Assembly (NCBI GenBank): GCA_965246915.1
Contig: CBDFGB010000010.1
Coordinates: 186,001 to 250,000, forward strand
Reading direction: 5' to 3'
From: CAVRQM01 sp965246915
GTDB lineage: Bacteria > Pseudomonadota > Alphaproteobacteria > Acetobacterales > Acetobacteraceae
DNA length: 64,000 bases
Shown: piece by piece, positions 53,774-62,473 of the stretch
Layout: every line of letters begins with the position of its first letter
Position numbering within the stretch: the first letter of the stretch is position 1
Position numbers and translations under genes: made by a program
The notes under the pieces: model-generated
What the model was told of the DNA's origin: nothing
Databases searched by the model: none
The model's input: only the letters and a program-made list of their open reading frames with translations

Positions 53774-54554
53774 GGCGGGATGGGGGCTGAAGGCGTCGAC
53801 CGCGATGGTGCTGGCGTTCCTGCATCTGCCGCTGCTTCTGATCGTCGTCTACGCGTTTTCGTCTGAGCGCAGCAGCTACGTCTTTCCTCCGCCCGGCCTG
53901 ACGACCGAGTGGTTCGCGGTGGCAGCGGGACGCGACGACGTGCGCGCAGCGATCCTGCTTTCCGTGCAGGTCGCATGCGCGGCGACGGCCCTCGCGCTGC
54001 TGCTTGGCAGTCTCGCGGCACTGGCCCTCGCACGCGGCAAGCTGCGAGGCGGGAACTGGATCGCCTTGCTGTTCGTGTTGCCGATCGCGCTGCCGGGAAT
54101 CGTCACGGGAATCGCGCTGCGCAGCGCTTTCGCCGCGTTCAGCGTCGATTTTTCGACGTGGACGATCATCGCCAGTCACGCGACGTTTTGCATGGTCATT
54201 GTCTACAACAACGCGGTCGCACGCCTGCGCCGCATACCGCCGTCGATGATCGAGGCGTCGCTCGACCTCGGCGCCACCGGTCTCCAGACGTTCCGCCATG
54301 TGGTGCTGCCGAATGTTGGCTCGGCGCTCCTCGCCGGCGGGCTTTTGGCGTTTGCGCTGAGTTTCGACGAGGTGATCGTGACCACGTTCACGGCCGGTCA
54401 GCAGACGACGCTGCCGATCTGGATTTTCGCCGAGATGGTCCGGCCGCATCAGCGCCCGGTAACGAACGTGGTCGCGGTGTTCGTCATGGCCATCACGCTG
54501 GTTCCGGTACTGGCCGGGTATTTTCTGACTCGCGAGGAGTCCGCCTCTCGCTAG
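53763..54554 (+). CDS. polyamine-type ABC transporter permease 2
   Basis: A 263-residue PotC/PotI-like permease. The docking loop is MIEASLDLGATGLQTFRHVVLP, with ALSFDEVIVTTFTAG following, both strongly conserved in the family. It starts inside permease 1 and ends the operon; 118 bases follow before the convergent methyltransferase stop, containing no gene or strong terminator I can identify. Confidence 0.94.
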   Translation: MRSEAGWGLKASTAMVLAFLHLPLLLIVVYAFSSERSSYVFPPPGLTTEWFAVAAGRDDVRAAILLSVQVACAATALALLLGSLAALALARGKLRGGNWIALLFVLPIALPGIVTGIALRSAFAAFSVDFSTWTIIASHATFCMVIVYNNAVARLRRIPPSMIEASLDLGATGLQTFRHVVLPNVGSALLAGGLLAFALSFDEVIVTTFTAGQQTTLPIWIFAEMVRPHQRPVTNVVAVFVMAITLVPVLAGYFLTREESASR

Positions 54555-54672
54555 GCTCCGCCTTTATGAAGCGATCATGCGCTGCCGCTTGCGCCTTCAG
54601 CCGCACGTGCGTGTCCTCGTCGACGTTCCGCGCCACCAACGTCGCCGTCACGAAACGCCTTCTGCAGGCGTG

Positions 54673-55914
54673 CTAGCGCGCCGGGGCGCTCGGCGCCAGC
54701 AAAAGCAAATTCGCCGCTGCCAGCCGCCCGGCTACGACCGGCCACGCGGTCGCGAACGGCACGCCCCTTCCCTCCAATTCGGCCCGCAATTCGCCCACGC
54801 TGCGGATTCCGTCCACCATCCGCAGGATTGCCGGCGCAGCGGCCGGCAGCGGGATCGCCACCGACAGCGCCTCGCACACGAACGGATAGGTCCCATCCGG
54901 ACGAACCCGCCGAGCCAACTCCTCGCCCGGAATCTCGCGTGCTACCGGCATGGCGTCATCGGCCAGAAAACCGGCCGGCGGCGGAGCCTCGCCGGCCCTT
55001 ACCGCATAGACGACATGCGTGCTCATCGTCCCCGAAATCGCCTCGGCCAGCGCCGCCCGCTCCAGCGGCGGCAGATCGGACGCTGCCGCGCGCAGTCTCG
55101 GGTCCGGCAAATAGACGTCCGGATCATAGCGCAGAGGCTCCAGCCAGCAGGCGACCTCCAGCCCCGCGCCTTGCAGCAGACTCGCCAGATCGGGCACGCA
55201 GAACGCCCTGTCGCGCGGGTTCAGCAGCAGATCGAACAGCCCGGCGTCGCCGCCCGCCAGATGGTCCGTCACGGACCGGTTCTGCCGCAGCCAAGCCCCC
55301 TCCGGCAGGTGTTTCAGCGTCCGTCGCGCGAGATCCAGCCGCTCACGGACCGGCCGGCCAGCCGGCGCCAGCAGCCGGAGCGCGTCTTGCAGCATATAGA
55401 CGCCGGTCCGCCCGTGCGGCGCATAGAGCATCAGTCCCAACCCGCCGCCCGGGGCCAGGACCGACACCAGCGCCGCCAGTCCGGCCGCCGGATCGGGCAG
55501 ATGGTGCAGAACACCGACGCAATCGATGTAGTCGAATTTTTCCATGCCCGAGCCGGGGAGATCGAGCAGCGACATCTCTTCGAAACGGGCCGCCAGTCCG
55601 CGGGCGGCGATCCGCGCTTTGGCGATCGACAGCGAGGCGGCCGACCGGTCCACATGGACGATCTCGCCGGGCTGCCCCAACCTGCGCATCTGCTCGGCGA
55701 GCATGACCGTCGCATCGCCGGTGCCCCCGCCGGCGACCAGCACGCGCAGGGGACGCGCGCGGGGGCGGGCCGCGCCGAACACCCAATGGTCGATCTCCCG
55801 AAGGTGGCTCGGGCTGCCGAGAATGAGGCGCTTCGCCTCGTCCGCCGCCCGGCGTTCCGGGTAAGGCAGCGCCTCGTATTGTGCGGCCAGTGCCGCGTCG
55901 GGATCGTCTGACAT
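54673..55914 (-). CDS. class I SAM-dependent methyltransferase with C-terminal extension
   Basis: A 413-residue protein. Residues ~55-190 form a class I methyltransferase: VLVAGGGTGDATVMLAEQ (motif I), EIVHVDRSAASLSIAKAR (motif II), DYIDCVGVLHHLPDP, and APGGGLGLMLY. A ~200-residue C-terminal part is helical, including a domain resembling small-protein substrate-binding repeats. A start at 55914 (MSDDPDAALAAQYEALPYPE) gives the characteristic ..YE.LPYPER.. opening of this methyltransferase group. It is divergent from the IalB-like gene by 59 bases. Substrate unknown. Confidence 0.85.
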   Translation of the reverse strand: MSDDPDAALAAQYEALPYPERRAADEAKRLILGSPSHLREIDHWVFGAARPRARPLRVLVAGGGTGDATVMLAEQMRRLGQPGEIVHVDRSAASLSIAKARIAARGLAARFEEMSLLDLPGSGMEKFDYIDCVGVLHHLPDPAAGLAALVSVLAPGGGLGLMLYAPHGRTGVYMLQDALRLLAPAGRPVRERLDLARRTLKHLPEGAWLRQNRSVTDHLAGGDAGLFDLLLNPRDRAFCVPDLASLLQGAGLEVACWLEPLRYDPDVYLPDPRLRAAASDLPPLERAALAEAISGTMSTHVVYAVRAGEAPPPAGFLADDAMPVAREIPGEELARRVRPDGTYPFVCEALSVAIPLPAAAPAILRMVDGIRSVGELRAELEGRGVPFATAWPVVAGRLAAANLLLLAPSAPAR

Positions 55915-55973
55915 GCGCGCAACCTGCCGCAGCCGCGCTTGTGGCGCGACCCCGGCCTCCGTATCTCTCCGCG

Positions 55974-56486
55974 ATGCGCGCTGTCCCCCTTGCTCTGTTG
56001 TCGTTCGCACTCGCAACGCCGGTCCTGGCCGCCAAGCCAGTCGCGGAGAAGCCGGCGGGGCCAAAATCCATCGGCAAATTCGACGACTGGACGGCGGCGA
56101 CCAATCAGGAGGCGGGTGCCAAGGTCTGCTACGCCTTTACCCGCGCCGTCGCCTCCGCTCCGGTCCTTCGGGGTCGCGGCGACGTCGTTCTGACGGTCAC
56201 GCAACGCGCGATTGGCCGCGATGCGGTGGCGATCAGCGCCGGCTTCGCCTACGGCCAGAACGCGGCCGTCCAGGTGGCCGCCGATCCGGCCACGATGGAG
56301 TTCTACACGGCCCAGCGCTCCGCCTTCGCCCGCGACGGGCGCGCGGCCGTCATCGCATTTCAGAAAGGCCGTCAGGTCACCGCCCGCTCGCCCGGCCCGA
56401 AAAACGCGGTCGTCACCGACAGTTTCAGCCTGCGTGGATTTTCGGCCGCCTATGCCGCCATCGTCAAAGCCTGCCCCACCAAATGA
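55974..56486 (+). CDS. IalB-like secreted protein (invasion-associated locus B family)
   Basis: A 170-residue protein with a clear signal peptide, MRAVPLALLSFALATPVLAA. The mature chain contains FDDWTAAT, the K.CYAFTRAV cysteine segment, a central VTQRAIGRDAVAISAGFAYG and the end GFSAAYAAIVKACP, all features of IalB-like proteins, periplasmic or outer-membrane-associated. It overlaps the rlmN start by four bases. IalB proteins were named in Bartonella, but homologues in free-living alphaproteobacteria have unknown roles. Confidence 0.85.
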   Translation: MRAVPLALLSFALATPVLAAKPVAEKPAGPKSIGKFDDWTAATNQEAGAKVCYAFTRAVASAPVLRGRGDVVLTVTQRAIGRDAVAISAGFAYGQNAAVQVAADPATMEFYTAQRSAFARDGRAAVIAFQKGRQVTARSPGPKNAVVTDSFSLRGFSAAYAAIVKACPTK

Positions 56487-57643
56487 ACGGCATCCTCGAT
56501 CTCTCTGAAGCGGAACGCACGAGAATCCTCGCGAAGGCCGCGCGGTTCGAACCGCCGCCAGCGATGCTCGCAGACGGACGCCGAGATCTGGTCGGTCTGT
56601 CGCGCGACGAGCTGGCTGCGGAGCTGGCGGCGATCGGCGAGAAACCGTTCCGCGCGAAGCAGGTCTGGCACTGGATCTACCATCAGGGCGTCACCGATTT
56701 TTCCGCCATGACCACGATCGCGCGGCCCATGCAGGAGAGGCTTGCGGAAACGTTCGTCATCGGCCGCCCCAGCGTCGCCACCGAGCAGACCAGCAGCGAC
56801 GAGACCCGCAAATGGCTGTTCCGCTTTCGTGACGGGCAGGAAGCGGAGACCGTCTACATCCCCGACCGGCATGAGGATCGCGGTGCCGTCTGCATCTCCT
56901 CGCAAGTCGGCTGCACCCTTTCCTGCCGCTTTTGCCACACCGGCACGCAGGCGTTGGTGCGCAACCTCGGCGCGGGGGAAATCGTCGGCCAGTTCATGGC
57001 GGCGCGCGACAGCTACGGCGAGTGGCCGAGCCCCAAGGGCGAAACCCCGCGCCTGCTGTCGACGATCGTGCTGATGGGCATGGGCGAGCCGCTGTATAAT
57101 TACGAGAATGTCGCAAAAGCCATGACGATCGTCATGGACCATGAGGGCATCGCCCTGTCGCGCCGTCGCATCACCCTGTCGACCTCCGGCGTGGTGCCAA
57201 TGATGGACCGGGCTGGTGCCGAGCTTGGCGTGAATCTGGCCGTGTCGCTGCACGCTGTTCGCGACGAGTTGCGCGACGAGATCGTGCCGCTCAATCGGAA
57301 GTATCCGATCGCCGAGCTGATTGCCGCCTGCCGCCGCTATCCATCCGCCAGCAACGCCCGACGCATCACGTTCGAGTATGTGATGCTGCGTGGCATTAAC
57401 GATTCCGAGGCCGAGGCGCGCGAGCTGGTGCGGCTGATCGCCGGGATCCCGGCGAAGGTCAACCTGATCCCGTTCAATCCCTGGCCGGGCAGCGTGTACG
57501 AGACGAGCACGCGCGGCGCGATCGACGCGTTCTCCCGGATCGTCATGGATGCGGGGTTTTCCGCCCCGGTACGGGCGCCACGCGGGCGGGATATTCTTGC
57601 CGCCTGCGGGCAGCTCAAGACGGCGAGCGCGCGGGCGAGGTAG
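56483..57643 (+). CDS. rlmN: 23S rRNA/tRNA adenine-C2 methyltransferase RlmN
   Basis: A 386-residue radical-SAM enzyme. The cluster motif is GCTLSCRFCHTG (Cys144, Cys148, Cys151); the N-terminal RNA-binding segment is FRAKQVWHWIYHQGVTDFSA; and ITLSTSGVVPMM and VNLIPFNPWPGS are also conserved. A catalytic Cys near the C-terminus lies in ..RDILAACGQL. It methylates A2503 of 23S rRNA and A37 of some tRNAs. It is co-translated with the IalB-like gene. Confidence 0.96.
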   Translation: MNGILDLSEAERTRILAKAARFEPPPAMLADGRRDLVGLSRDELAAELAAIGEKPFRAKQVWHWIYHQGVTDFSAMTTIARPMQERLAETFVIGRPSVATEQTSSDETRKWLFRFRDGQEAETVYIPDRHEDRGAVCISSQVGCTLSCRFCHTGTQALVRNLGAGEIVGQFMAARDSYGEWPSPKGETPRLLSTIVLMGMGEPLYNYENVAKAMTIVMDHEGIALSRRRITLSTSGVVPMMDRAGAELGVNLAVSLHAVRDELRDEIVPLNRKYPIAELIAACRRYPSASNARRITFEYVMLRGINDSEAEARELVRLIAGIPAKVNLIPFNPWPGSVYETSTRGAIDAFSRIVMDAGFSAPVRAPRGRDILAACGQLKTASARAR

Positions 57644-57653
57644 ACGGCTCGTC

Positions 57654-58520
57654 CTAGAAACTTCCCGCGAACCTTCCGGGCAGCCGCCAAAGGCGCTCGT
57701 CCTTCAGGCTGATATCGATGCGGTAGCGGTCGGATTGGCGACCGTCTTGCGATGCGACGATCTGGTCGGCAAAGCCCCGTCGCACGGGGCAGTCCGCGTC
57801 AAGTTCGGCCCCTGTGACCTCGGCCAGGACTGACCAGTCACCGAGCCATCCGATAAGCTCCGTCGGATCGACCTGATGGTGTGGGTTTTCCTCGGCCGTC
57901 ACGCGAGCCTGCATTTGCCGCTTGCGCTGCCGCCGCCGCGCCAGGTCGATATCGACGTAAGCGAGATGCATCAGGAACAGGTCGTCAAACGCGACGGCCG
58001 CATCCGCGCTGTGGAACCCGGGTGCCCAGTCGATCGGGCGACGGGTCAGGCACGGCTTGCACATGCTCGCCACCGGCATCGCCCAGGCCCGTTGTCGGCT
58101 CACCAGGTTTGTCGCCACAAGTTCGGATTCCTGGCCGAGCCGGTGCACCACGTTCATTCCGAACGCGGTTGTCACGTCCCGCGGCGCGGCGCGGCAATAC
58201 TCGGACAGGTCGGCATGCCGCGCGGGATCGGCGAGCAACAACTCGTCGGCGTCCGCGTAGGCGACGTAGTCATACCAGTTCAGCAGCGACGAGCAGAATT
58301 GCGAGATAAAGCGGCAGCGCTGCATCTCATCGAGCGGGCTGCGCGCCAGACGCAGCACGTTGGCACCCGCCAATTGAGCCGTGCTTGCGTCGGTCGAGCC
58401 ATGATCCACAATGAAGCAGTTCTCGCGACCCGCCTGGCGAGCATGATGACGCAGCCAGACCGGCAGAAAGTCTTCTTCATTGAAAGCCATCGTCACGATC
58501 GCCAAGCGCTGTTTCGCCAT
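57654..58520 (-). CDS. GT2-like glycosyltransferase (DUF23/GT92 type)
   Basis: A 288-residue protein starting MAKQRLAIVTMAFNEEDFLP, with the acceptor-side IVDHGSTDAS and a DxD-like DYVAYADADELLL motif; this resembles the small glycosyltransferases sometimes called GT92 or GT2-like. The late CKPCLTRRPIDWAPGFHSAD carries a Cys pair and His, and a helical basic segment (ARRRQRKRQMQARV) follows. It probably adds a sugar in surface polysaccharide synthesis. It is divergent from the giant fusion glycosyltransferase by 110 bases. Confidence 0.85.
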   Translation of the reverse strand: MAKQRLAIVTMAFNEEDFLPVWLRHHARQAGRENCFIVDHGSTDASTAQLAGANVLRLARSPLDEMQRCRFISQFCSSLLNWYDYVAYADADELLLADPARHADLSEYCRAAPRDVTTAFGMNVVHRLGQESELVATNLVSRQRAWAMPVASMCKPCLTRRPIDWAPGFHSADAAVAFDDLFLMHLAYVDIDLARRRQRKRQMQARVTAEENPHHQVDPTELIGWLGDWSVLAEVTGAELDADCPVRRGFADQIVASQDGRQSDRYRIDISLKDERLWRLPGRFAGSF

Positions 58521-58630
58521 TCTTCCCGCTTCTCAGGACCCGCTCATGCCGGATTGACTACCCCCCGCATGCCACCAGAATGCCATGAGTTGAGCCGCCG
58601 ATACAGCGTCAGGACCCGGGCAGACCGCAG

Positions 58631-61600
58631 ATGCGACAGACACGCCAACCGGCGCCCGGGCCGACGGCCACGAGCAGCCTGATCGACGGGGCGTGGTACC
58701 TGGAGGCTTACCCGGATGTTTCCGCCCAGGGCGTCGACCCGGTGGAGCATTACGTCGCCTATGGTGCCGCCGAGGGCCGTTGGCCAAACCCGTATTTTGA
58801 TCCCGACTGGTATCGGAACAACTATGCCGAGGTCCCGGGTTGCGGCATGGACGCGCTGCAGCATTATCTCCATCAGGGCGAGCGCCGCGACTTTCAGCCC
58901 ATTGAATATTTCGATACCGCCTGGTATCGACGTCGCTACGGAGTGGGGGCCGAGGGATGCCCCCTCGCCCATTTTCTCGCCCGGCGGTGCGGCGGCGAGG
59001 TCAGCCCGCTGCCCGAGTTCGACGCCGCTTGGTATCTCCGCCGGCATCCCGACATCGCTGCCGCCGGCATCGACCCGTTTCGGCACTATCTGTTCACCGG
59101 CTATTGCGAAGGCCGTGACCCGTCGCCGGATTTCGACACCGAGTCATACCGGCGACGCTATCTCGAGGATCACCCGCAGACCAACCCGCTTCTGCACTAC
59201 CGGCGCTTCCGTGCGACCCTCGTCCTTAAACCGCTGCCGTCACGACAGACCTGCGGTGTGATCGACGAAGTCCGCCGTTTCACCCGCCCGGGGCCGGATT
59301 TCGAGGCGGTCGACGGCGGCTTTGCGCATGGCGTTCGTCGAGCCAAGCTCCTCGCGTTCTACCTCCCGCAATTCCATGCAACGCCCGAGAACAACGAATG
59401 GTGGGGCGTGGGATTTACGGAATGGACCGCCCTCGCGCGCGGCGTGCCGCGGTTTGCCGGCCACTACCAGCCGAGGACGCCACGCGATCTGGGCCACTAC
59501 ACGCTGGGCGACACCGCGATCATGCATCGGCAAATCGAAATGGCGCGCGGCGCCGGGCTGCACGGCTTCATATTCTATTTCTACTGGTTCGACGGGCGCC
59601 GGCTGCTCGATGCTCCGCTCGAAGCATGGATCGCCGACCGCACGCTCGACTTCCCGTTCTGCCTCATGTGGGCCAACGAGAACTGGACCCGGCGATGGGA
59701 CGGCTCGGAGGACGAGGTGCTGATCGCGCAACGCTACGATCCCGCGAGGGACGCGGCGTTGATCGACTGTTTCGCGCGCCACTTCCGCGATCCGCGCTAC
59801 ATCCGTCTACAGGGGCGGCCGCTGCTGTTCGTCTATCGCGCCGACGTCATCCCAGAGACCGCGGCGACGTTGCGGCGCTGGCGCGGGCTGTTCCGGGATC
59901 GGCACGGCGAGGACCCCGTGCTCGTGATGGCACAGACCTTCGACCGGAACGACCCGCGCGACTTCGAATTCGATGCCGCCGCGGAGTTTCCGCCGCACAA
60001 GGTCACGGTCGGGCTACACCGGTGCAATGACGGGCTGACGCTTCATGATCCCGCAATGACCGGAAACGTCTTCGAGTATGAAGACGTGGTGGCCGCCTCG
60101 CTCGCCGAAGCGGATCCACCGTTCCCTCTGCTCAAAACCGTGGCTCCCGGCTGGGACAACGACGCGCGGCGTCAGGGCGCGGGAATGGCGCTTCGCCATG
60201 CGAAGCCGCACATCTACGAGAGTTGGTTGCGCGCGCTCGTCACGCGCGCCGCGGCACGGCCCGTGGCTGGCGAGCCGATCGTGTGCATCAACGCATGGAA
60301 CGAGTGGGCGGAGGGTGCCTATCTCGAACCCGATGTCCATTGCGGCGGCGCGTTCCTGAACGCCACCGCGCGGGCGCTGGCGGCCGCCGGCACATGGAAC
60401 GGCCGCCTGCTGCTCGTCGGCCATGACGCGTTCGCCGCCGGCGCGCAATACCTCTTGCTGCACCTGCTGCGCTATTTCCGATCGTGCTGCGGCGTGCAGG
60501 TCGAAACGCTGCTGCTTGACGGCGGGCCGCTCGCTGCGGCCTATGAGGCCGAAGCGCCTTGCATCACACGACCGGACGAGCCTTCCCAAGCCATCAGGCA
60601 GTGGGCGGCGCGAGGCTTCGCCAAGGCCATCGTCAACACCTGCGCCGCCGGCCATATGGTCACCCCGCTGCGCCGCGCCGGCTTCGATGTCACGCTGCTG
60701 GTGCATGAGATGCCTGGATTGTTGCGTGAGAAGCAATTGGTCGAGCGCAGCCGGAAGGCGGCCGCGGCCGCCGATCGGCTGGTGTTCGCCGATCCCGTCG
60801 TCGCGTCGCGCTTCGCCGAACTCGTATCGTTTGGGATAGAAAAGCAGGTCATCCTCCCGCAAGGCGCCTATCACGTGCCGATCACCGACCCGTCGGTCTA
60901 CAGCCTCACCCGCTTCCGGCAGCGGCAAGCGCTTGGCATCGGCGCGGAGCGGCTCGTCGTTCTCGGCACCGGATATGGCGACCTGCGAAAGGGGTTCGAC
61001 CTGTTTCTGCAGGCGTGGCATGCCGCGCGACGGACGACTCGAGACGCTCACTTCTGCTGGTTGGGAGACATCGATCCAACGGTCGCGTCCTATCTCGGCC
61101 CCGACATCGAAGCCGCCGAGGCGACCGGCACGTTCCTGGTGGCGTCGCATCAGCACCCGGTCGCTCCCTGGTATGCCGCCGCCGATGTCTTCGCTCTGTC
61201 GTCGCGCGAGGACCCGTTTCCGTCGGTGGTGCTCGAGGCGATCAAGGCGGGCCTTCCGGTCGTCGCCTTCGAATGCTCGGGCGGTATACCCGAGTTGTTG
61301 AGACGCCATTCCTGCGGCGAGGCCGTGAAGATGGGCGATGCGGCGGCACTGGGCGAGGGCGCGATCCGCCTGGCCATTCGGTTTCGGAAGCAACGCGCGC
61401 GCCGGCAGCTCAATGCCCGGCCGCTCTTCGACTTCGATGCCTATGGCCGCGCCCTGTTGCGTCGCGCCGCGCCCGAATGGCTAACGGTCTCGGTCGTGGT
61501 CCCCAGCTTCAACTATGCGCGCTACATGCCGGCACGGCTAAGATCGGTGTTCGCGCAGACGTATCCGTTGGCTGAAGTGATCGTGCTCGACGACGCCTCG

Positions 61601-62368
61601 ACCGACGCAAGCGTGGCGGTGGCGCTCGAGGTCGCCGCCGCATGCGGCCGCCGGATCAGGGTCCACACCAAGGTCCGCAACGCCGGCTCGGCGTTCGCGC
61701 AGTGGCACCTGGCGGCGTCGATGGCCCAAGGCGAGTATGTGTGGATTGCCGAAGCCGATGATGTCGCCGATCCGACGCTGCTCGCCGAACTCGCCGCGCG
61801 TCTGGCCGGCGCCGCCGACATCGACCTCGCGTTTTGCGACAGCCGTGCGATCGACGAGTCCGGCGCCCCGATCTGGCCCGACTACAAGGGATACTACGCC
61901 CAGCACCACGCGCGGGACTTATTCGTCGACCAGACATTCGAAGCCCGGGTGTTCGCGCGCCGCTTCCTCGCCGCGCGCAACATGATCCTCAATGTCAGCG
62001 CCGTGCTCTGGCGGCGGAGCGCCCTACTCGCCGCACTCGAGCGGTGCCAGACGGCCATGCGCGTCGCGCGCGCGGCCGGCGACTGGCGGCTCTATATCGA
62101 GGTACTCGCCGAGAGCGACGGCCGCATCGCCTACGTCGCGAGACCGCTGAACGCCCACCGCCGCCATGGCGACAGCGTCACGCAGAGAACCAAGCCGACC
62201 GCGCTTGCCAAGGAAGTCGGCGGGATGCACCGGCTGATCAACGCTCGCCTGAACCCACCCGCCCTCGTGCGACGCGAGCAGGCGCGGTTCCTGCGCGAGA
62301 TCCGGCGTGGGGCCGTCGGAACCCTGGGACAACGCCGACATCCGGAATTGCGGGGTCGGTCGAGCTAA
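58631..62368 (+). CDS. trimodular glycosyltransferase: WbsX-like, GT4 and GT2 domains with N-terminal repeats
   Basis: A 1245-residue fusion. Residues ~18-190 hold about five ~45-residue repeats of the form WYL..YPDV...G.DP..HY...G..EGR.P...FD. Residues ~237-570 form a WbsX/GH99-like glycosyltransferase (LAFYLPQFHATPENNEWWG, LMWANENWTRRWDG, CINAWNEWAEGAYLEPD). Residues ~597-930 are a GT4 domain (VVLGTGYGDLRKGFDLFLQA, VFALSSREDPFPSVVLEAIKA), and ~952-1245 are a GT2 domain (VSVVVPSFNYARYMPARL, IVLDDASTDAS, WIAEADDVADPTLL). It probably makes a repeating surface polysaccharide in one polypeptide. The ATG at 58631 follows a weak ribosome site. Confidence 0.9.
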   Translation: MRQTRQPAPGPTATSSLIDGAWYLEAYPDVSAQGVDPVEHYVAYGAAEGRWPNPYFDPDWYRNNYAEVPGCGMDALQHYLHQGERRDFQPIEYFDTAWYRRRYGVGAEGCPLAHFLARRCGGEVSPLPEFDAAWYLRRHPDIAAAGIDPFRHYLFTGYCEGRDPSPDFDTESYRRRYLEDHPQTNPLLHYRRFRATLVLKPLPSRQTCGVIDEVRRFTRPGPDFEAVDGGFAHGVRRAKLLAFYLPQFHATPENNEWWGVGFTEWTALARGVPRFAGHYQPRTPRDLGHYTLGDTAIMHRQIEMARGAGLHGFIFYFYWFDGRRLLDAPLEAWIADRTLDFPFCLMWANENWTRRWDGSEDEVLIAQRYDPARDAALIDCFARHFRDPRYIRLQGRPLLFVYRADVIPETAATLRRWRGLFRDRHGEDPVLVMAQTFDRNDPRDFEFDAAAEFPPHKVTVGLHRCNDGLTLHDPAMTGNVFEYEDVVAASLAEADPPFPLLKTVAPGWDNDARRQGAGMALRHAKPHIYESWLRALVTRAAARPVAGEPIVCINAWNEWAEGAYLEPDVHCGGAFLNATARALAAAGTWNGRLLLVGHDAFAAGAQYLLLHLLRYFRSCCGVQVETLLLDGGPLAAAYEAEAPCITRPDEPSQAIRQWAARGFAKAIVNTCAAGHMVTPLRRAGFDVTLLVHEMPGLLREKQLVERSRKAAAAADRLVFADPVVASRFAELVSFGIEKQVILPQGAYHVPITDPSVYSLTRFRQRQALGIGAERLVVLGTGYGDLRKGFDLFLQAWHAARRTTRDAHFCWLGDIDPTVASYLGPDIEAAEATGTFLVASHQHPVAPWYAAADVFALSSREDPFPSVVLEAIKAGLPVVAFECSGGIPELLRRHSCGEAVKMGDAAALGEGAIRLAIRFRKQRARRQLNARPLFDFDAYGRALLRRAAPEWLTVSVVVPSFNYARYMPARLRSVFAQTYPLAEVIVLDDASTDASVAVALEVAAACGRRIRVHTKVRNAGSAFAQWHLAASMAQGEYVWIAEADDVADPTLLAELAARLAGAADIDLAFCDSRAIDESGAPIWPDYKGYYAQHHARDLFVDQTFEARVFARRFLAARNMILNVSAVLWRRSALLAALERCQTAMRVARAAGDWRLYIEVLAESDGRIAYVARPLNAHRRHGDSVTQRTKPTALAKEVGGMHRLINARLNPPALVRREQARFLREIRRGAVGTLGQRRHPELRGRSS

Positions 62369-62376
62369 AGTCTCCC

Positions 62377-62410
62377 GGGTTGTGGATAGCCCAGATGCTC
62401 CCCACAACCC
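62377..62410 (+). terminator. candidate hairpin terminator between convergent genes
   Basis: GGGTTGTGG at 62377-62385 pairs perfectly with CCACAACCC at 62402-62410 around a 16-base loop. It lies nine bases after the giant glycosyltransferase stop and before the convergent haloperoxidase stop (62474). No T-run follows on the plus strand, so it may be a bidirectional or weak terminator. Confidence 0.4.
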
Positions 62411-62473
62411 CGCGGCCGACGGCCGACGGCGGAATGGCCTCACGGCCCGTCCGTCGACCGCCACGCCAGTTTG

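Noticed and set aside
54577..55911. 444-codon plus-strand frame opposite the methyltransferase
   Set aside because: It is antisense to a clear methyltransferase and consists of Arg/Pro/Gln-rich shadow sequence.
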